A DNA stretch of 25,547 bases from Candidatus Omnitrophota bacterium (GTDB taxonomy: Bacteria; Omnitrophota; Gorgyraeia; Aquiviventales; Aquiviventaceae). Positions 22,489 to 25,547 of the stretch are shown here, piece by piece. Made by a program: the position numbers and the translations under genes. Under the pieces are notes generated by a model. That model worked only from the letters and a program-made list of their open reading frames with translations, was not told the DNA's origin and ran no database searches. The stretch is from positions 1 through 25,547 of the forward strand of contig JAGVGS010000003.1 of the NCBI GenBank assembly GCA_020057015.1. The letters are read 5' to 3'. Position 1 is the first letter of the stretch. Each line of letters begins with the position of its first letter.

Positions 22489-22526
22489 GAGTTCCGCCTC
22501 GCTGATCTGGGCGGGCACATGTGGAA
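22489..22526. repeat. R1 repeat, copy E
   Basis: GTTCCGCCTCGCTGATCTGGGC followed by GGGCACATGTGGAAC. It keeps both the core and the right arm of copy A (TGGCACATTTGAA), and a CAAAGTTTG stretch follows in both A and E. It lies exactly at the 5' edge of the truncated rho gene. Confidence 0.65.
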
Positions 22527-23489
22527 CATTTGCAAAGTTTGCGCCAGAAATACATGAGAAACTTTCGCCACGATTCCCATAGACCCTCGCGTCCATCTCC
22601 CCGGCCACCGCCTCGCGGTCCGGTGGATGAGGCCGAGCGCCGTTTCTTGAGTGCCACGGCAGTGGATCCGGCGCCACGCATCCGGCTGGAAGATGGCAGC
22701 CAGGAGCTCACCATGCGGGCAATGGATGTGATCTCCCCGATCGGCATGGGGCAGCGCGGATTGATTGTGGCGCCGCCCGGGAGCGGCAAGACAACCTTCC
22801 TCAAACACATCTGCCAGGCGGTGGCCAAGAGTCAGCCGCAAATGAAGGTCTACTGCCTGTTGGTCGATGAGCGGCCGGAAGAGGTGACCGACTTCAAGCG
22901 CAGCGTTCCCGCCGAGGTGCACGCCTCGTCATCCGATGAAACCTATGAGCACCACATCAAGATCGCGAGCGAACTGATGCGGCGGGCGGTGCGCGAGGCC
23001 GGGGCAGGCGAGCAGGTGCTGGTGGTGATCGATTCGCTGACGCGTCTGGCCCGGGTGCACAACGCCGAGCGGCACTCGAGCGGCCGCACGCTCTCCGGCG
23101 GGATGGATGCGCGGTCGATGGAAGTGCCGCGGCGCATCTTCGGCATGGCCCGGAAGATCGAACACGGCGGGTCGCTGGCGATTCTGGGCACCCTCTTGGT
23201 CGACACCGGCAGCCGGATGGACCAAGTGATCTTTGAGGAGTTCAAAGGCACCGGCAACATGGAAATCGTGCTCTCCCGCGAGATTTCCAATCAGCGCATC
23301 TATCCGGCCATCGACATCGCCAAAAGCGGCACCCGCAAAGAAGAGCTGCTCCTGGAGCCGAGCGAGCTGGAGTCGGTCAGGAGAATCCGCCGGGCGCTGG
23401 CCGCCTTAAGCCCGGTGGAGGCGGCGAAAGCCCTCATCACCCGCCTTCGGCAATACCCCACCAACAAGGCGCTGCTGCAAGCGCGATAG
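22521..23489 (+). CDS. rho: Transcription termination factor Rho, N-terminally truncated (322 aa)
   Basis: From about residue 33 the protein is standard Rho: PRIRLEDGS, MDVISPIGMGQRGL, Walker A APPGSGKTT (about 84-92), VDERPEEVTDFKRSV, VLVVIDSLTRLARVHN, the secondary RNA-binding Q/R-loop region RTLSGGMDARSMEVPRRIFG, EEFKGTGNMEIVLSREI and SGTRKEELLL. Full Rho is about 420 aa or more. The whole N-terminal cold-shock-like RNA-binding domain is missing, replaced by some 30 Arg/Pro-rich residues that begin inside R1 copy E. The only starts are GTG 22521 or ATG 22554, without a clear ribosome-binding site. The ATPase half is undamaged, so decay is recent or the fragment is still used. It is either a pseudogene, a displaced 3' part of the host gene, or a variant Rho. 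Confidence 0.85.
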   Translation: MEHLQSLRQKYMRNFRHDSHRPSRPSPRPPPRGPVDEAERRFLSATAVDPAPRIRLEDGSQELTMRAMDVISPIGMGQRGLIVAPPGSGKTTFLKHICQAVAKSQPQMKVYCLLVDERPEEVTDFKRSVPAEVHASSSDETYEHHIKIASELMRRAVREAGAGEQVLVVIDSLTRLARVHNAERHSSGRTLSGGMDARSMEVPRRIFGMARKIEHGGSLAILGTLLVDTGSRMDQVIFEEFKGTGNMEIVLSREISNQRIYPAIDIAKSGTRKEELLLEPSELESVRRIRRALAALSPVEAAKALITRLRQYPTNKALLQAR

Positions 23490-23595
23490 AGCCCCAGGGC
23501 CGGCACTGCCGCCCACGTTTCGCTGCCAGACCCTACCAACACGATCTCCACCAAGGGACGCCGGATCGTCGCCGCAGGCCAGGTAGGAGCTCAAC

Positions 23596-23716
23596 TGGTA
23601 TATCCAGAGTGCCGTAGTATCAACTCCTTGAGACGTACTGCACTTTCGATATACCACTTCACGTGAAGCGATTATCAGGCGTAATCGCCTCATAGCATGA
23701 AGCGATTAATGAGGCG
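23596..23716. repeat. Cluster of inverted repeats between rho and the prlF-like gene
   Basis: TGGTATATC (23596-23604) and AGTGC (23608-23612) pair with GCACT (23640-23644) and GATATACCA (23648-23656) to form one interrupted stem. TTCACGTGAA (23658-23667) is a palindrome. GCGATTA (23668-23674) pairs with TAATCGC (23682-23688), and CGCCTCAT (23686-23693) with ATGAGGCG (23709-23716). TGAAGCGATTA is also directly repeated. No ORF is evident in the 23490-23817 interval. Confidence 0.65.
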
Positions 23717-23766
23717 ACCATGCCGGGGCCGGAGTGCCAGTGATGAGGGGAAGTGGATGTAGGTTC

Positions 23767-23796
23767 TTGACAGGTAGTGCATACCTAGTATATACT
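23767..23796 (+). promoter_or_regulatory. Promoter of the PrlF/YhaV-like operon
   Basis: A consensus -35 TTGACA (23767-23772) is followed by TATATACT; TATATA (23789-23794) gives a 16-bp and TATACT (23791-23796) an 18-bp spacer. The start codon is 22 bp downstream, after GGGAGGTGA. Confidence 0.65.
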
Positions 23797-23817
23797 TCAA
23801 TTACTGGGAGGTGAGAA

Positions 23818-24120
23818 ATGAACACCGTGGTTCGGAAGCTTTTCAAGCATGGTCACAGCCACGCCATTACGTTGCCGAGGGAATTTGTCGCGACGATTAA
23901 GAACCGGGAAGTCATCTTGAGATACTCGCGCGAAGGGGTGCTGATCTCACCGAAATCCCGGCTTGATACGCTGGAGTCCGACCCGCTCTTTGTGACGTTT
24001 GTCCGGGCGCTCGGAGCGGACGCGATGAAGCATCCGGAGAAACTGCATGACCCAGCCGACGCGTGGAGTCCTGAGGTGGTCAAGCTCTTCAGCGAAATGG
24101 CCGATGACGACGAAGCATGA
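23818..24120 (+). CDS. prlF: PrlF/AbrB-type antitoxin (100 aa)
   Basis: The N-terminal 45 residues form a swapped-hairpin AbrB/SpoVT domain: VRKLFKHGHSHAITLPREF, then REVILRYSREGVLISPK. The C-terminal part is acidic and helical, suited to binding the toxin. The ribosome-binding site GGGAGGTGA at 23806-23814 is strong, fitting the antitoxin's need for higher synthesis. The toxin gene overlaps its 3' end by 17 bp. Pairing with a YhaV-like toxin makes PrlF the best family name, though other AbrB-type antitoxins look alike. It should repress the promoter just upstream. Confidence 0.8.
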   Translation: MNTVVRKLFKHGHSHAITLPREFVATIKNREVILRYSREGVLISPKSRLDTLESDPLFVTFVRALGADAMKHPEKLHDPADAWSPEVVKLFSEMADDDEA

Positions 24121-24559
24121 CTATCTGCTGAAGGCCCATGATCTATTCTTCCAGAGAACGGTCGCATTGAATCGGGAAATCGAGGCTCTGAGCAAGACAC
24201 TAGATCGCGGGGCCTTAAAGCAGCACGAGACCGTGAAGTTAGCCAAGAGGGTCTACGAAGCGACGCTCGACATCATTCCGCAGGATCCCAACCACCCGTC
24301 CTATCGACTCAATAACGAGCTGAGAAAGTATCGGCGTTACAAGCAGGGTTTATCGCGTTACCGATTGTTCTTTGCATTCTCCAGTACGCCAGAGATTATC
24401 TTGTATCTCTATTTGAACGACAAAGGCAGTCTGCGCAAGGAAGGGGACAAGCACGATCCCTATCAAATCTTTGCGCGCTTCGTCAGTCAGGGGAAAGTGT
24501 CCCATCATCCTGAGGATCCGCGCATTCAAAAGTGGGTCAGAGAATTTCCGGGCACCTGA
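24104..24559 (+). CDS. yhaV: YhaV-family toxin (151 aa)
   Basis: The start ATG 24104 (MTTKHDYLLKAHDLFF) overlaps the antitoxin gene, as expected for a coupled pair; an upstream start at 24047 would add an unrelated extension. The core SRYRLFFAFSSTPEIILYLY followed by LNDKGSLRKEGDKHDPYQIF is the YhaV signature (RYRLFF..., N-D-x-x-x-L-R-K-x-G-x-K-x-D-P-Y). YhaV is a RelE-superfamily, ribosome-dependent or mRNA-cleaving ribonuclease. The length equals that of the E. coli protein. Nothing suggests inactivation. Confidence 0.88.
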   Translation: MTTKHDYLLKAHDLFFQRTVALNREIEALSKTLDRGALKQHETVKLAKRVYEATLDIIPQDPNHPSYRLNNELRKYRRYKQGLSRYRLFFAFSSTPEIILYLYLNDKGSLRKEGDKHDPYQIFARFVSQGKVSHHPEDPRIQKWVREFPGT

Positions 24560-24586
24560 AGCATCGTGGGAGCCTCAGTCGCGGCT

Positions 24587-24779
24587 CTAGACGACCTGCT
24601 CGACTTCACGCAAGCCGCTAATGAGCTTCCGGCGGCGTCGGCGGTAGACCGCTGAGCAGGCTCTGGTGGCGCTGGATCGCCGCCCTGACTTCTTCCTGCT
24701 CCTTGCGCCAGGCCTTGTGGTTCTCACGCCAGAAATCCTCCCCCATCTTGCCATCCAGCTTGTCCAGGTAGTATTTGGT
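24587..24779 (-). pseudogene. R2d: serine-recombinase C-terminal remnant with coiled coil
   Basis: The minus strand reads TKYYLDKLDGKMGEDFW, RENHKAWRKEQEEV and RAAIQRHQ, which is the post-zinc-ribbon coiled coil of large serine recombinases (pattern D-K-L-D-G-x-x-x-E-x-F-W...E-Q-x-x-x-R-A-A). Then the frame shifts, and VYRRRRRKLISGL, the tail shared with R2a-c, appears in another frame before stopping near 24587. A stop at 24780-24782 cuts the upstream side. It is a clear pseudogene and identifies the other R2 copies. The rest of 24560-24927 holds ATGAT-ATAG-ATCAT (about 24837-24850) and a weak promoter TAGACA-18-TAGACT (24849-24878). Confidence 0.6.
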
Positions 24780-24927
24780 CTAACCGGCGCTGAAGTGGCT
24801 CGTAGCGGGCGTGTAGGCCTGCCTCTTGAGCAAACATGATATAGATCATAGACACACTTAGGCGGGAAAACGTAGACTACTTCAATTCAACGGCCTCGCT
24901 TTAGGTGCTTTCCAGCAAGGATATTAA

Positions 24928-25547
24928 ATGGGTCTGCTAACCGGTGAAGTGATGCGTTGTTGCCGGCTACGCCAATCAGAGATGGGCAGATTGCGCACGC
25001 GCCTTTGTTTTTTGGCGGTGTGCGTTATCGCTTTTAGCTCGGGCGCCGGCAATGCCTCTGCGGCGCGGGGCAAGAAGCAGCAGGCCGAGGAAATCGTGTG
25101 GCCTGCGCCGCCGGAAACGCCGCGCATTAAATTTCTCGGGTTGCTGCGCAACCAGGACGATCTGCGCGTGCTGCGCAAAGGCAGGAGTGCCGGCGAGTGG
25201 CTGAGCGAGTTTTTGCTCGGGGGCAAGACGGTGCCGAACTCCCTGCAACAGCCCATGGGCCTGGCTTTATCCCGGGATGGCAAGCGCTTGTACGTGGCTG
25301 ACTATGCCAAGCCCGAGGTGCTGGTCTTTGACTTCACCACCAAGCGGGTGACGCCGCTGGGCGAGCGGGGCAGCGGCTGCCAGGCGCCGCTCGGGATTGC
25401 CGTGGACGGCCAGGATAACATCTACGTGGTCGATTCGACGCCCAAAGTCATCCGCGTCTACGATGCGAAGGGGGCGGCGGTGCGCGCCATCACCTATGAA
25501 GGGTTTGAGCGGCCCACCGGCATTGCCATTGATGCCGGGCGCAACCG
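24928..25547 (+). CDS. Secreted NHL-repeat / six-bladed beta-propeller protein, 5' part
   Basis: The frame is open to the right edge (206 codons). ATG 24928 has AAGGA 6 bp upstream and is preferred. An internal ATG at 24982 would give a tighter signal peptide (MGRLRTRLCFLAVCVIAFSS, then cleavage near ASA-A). After it comes a proline-rich start of the mature protein (VWPAPPETPRIKFLG) and then repeated NHL-type blades: PMGLALSRDGKRLYVADYA, PLGIAVDGQDNIYVVDS and PTGIAIDAGRNR, each about 40-45 residues. NHL propellers are binding scaffolds, often in exported proteins. It has host-like composition and probably marks the return to the core chromosome. Confidence 0.8.
   Translation, partial: MGLLTGEVMRCCRLRQSEMGRLRTRLCFLAVCVIAFSSGAGNASAARGKKQQAEEIVWPAPPETPRIKFLGLLRNQDDLRVLRKGRSAGEWLSEFLLGGKTVPNSLQQPMGLALSRDGKRLYVADYAKPEVLVFDFTTKRVTPLGERGSGCQAPLGIAVDGQDNIYVVDSTPKVIRVYDAKGAAVRAITYEGFERPTGIAIDAGRN

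Noticed and set aside
22311..22922. 203-aa minus-strand ORF across R1 copy E
   Set aside because: It runs antisense through the R2c remnant, R1 and the start of rho; it has no domain and exists because of the frames of these repeats.
1..25547. CRISPR array
   Set aside because: No regularly spaced short direct repeats with unique spacers were seen, and no cas gene.

Overview
The window reads as a Gram-negative bacterial chromosome segment: AsmA/DUF748-type envelope proteins with an N-terminal membrane anchor, tRNA genes without an encoded CCA, GC-rich core genes. The phylum cannot be fixed from the sequence alone. A housekeeping left flank (1-4638) and a core-like right end (from about 24928) enclose roughly 20 kb of accessory DNA (about 4640-24900).

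Left flank: the 3' end of an rdgB/HAM1-type nucleotide-pyrophosphatase gene, a convergent 881-aa AsmA-like gene, tRNA-Pro(TGG), a structured spacer carrying a second copy of the tRNA-Pro 3' end, tRNA-Arg(TCT), a second AsmA/DUF748-like gene and tRNA-His(GTG).

The accessory region starts with a large serine recombinase on the minus strand whose stop codon lies inside the tRNA-His acceptor stem. A 66-codon companion ORF and two nested hairpins precede it. A small excisionase-like HTH gene follows, then a tight operon radC-mod-res (type III-like restriction-modification, spacers of 1 and 4 bp). Next come three gene units in lower-GC DNA: (i) a zinc-ribbon P-loop ATPase overlapping a protein with an R-x4-H HEPN-type motif, (ii) a stand-alone PD-(D/E)XK-like protein, (iii) a two-helix membrane protein coupled by ATGA to a 50-aa ORF. 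A short repeat (core CCGCCTAGCTGATCTGGGC, called R1 here) recurs at or just after the end of each of these units and also after res, giving a cassette-like layout.

The rest is dense in toxin-antitoxin-type genes: an orphan AbiEi-like gene, a complete AbiEi-AbiEii pair with two striking palindromes in the divergent control region, a BrnT/BrnA-like pair, a Fic AMP-transferase with an inhibitory motif, and a PrlF/YhaV-like pair. Between them lie at least four decayed minus-strand remnants (R2) with the C-terminal reading frame of another serine-recombinase family, plus a rho gene that has lost the N-terminal RNA-binding region at an R1 copy. The right end opens a secreted NHL/beta-propeller protein that runs off the window.

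The whole looks like a defence/toxin-antitoxin island beside tRNA-His, built by repeated insertions. The most interesting unknowns are the ATPase + HEPN pair, the R1-bounded cassettes, and the AbiEi palindromes.
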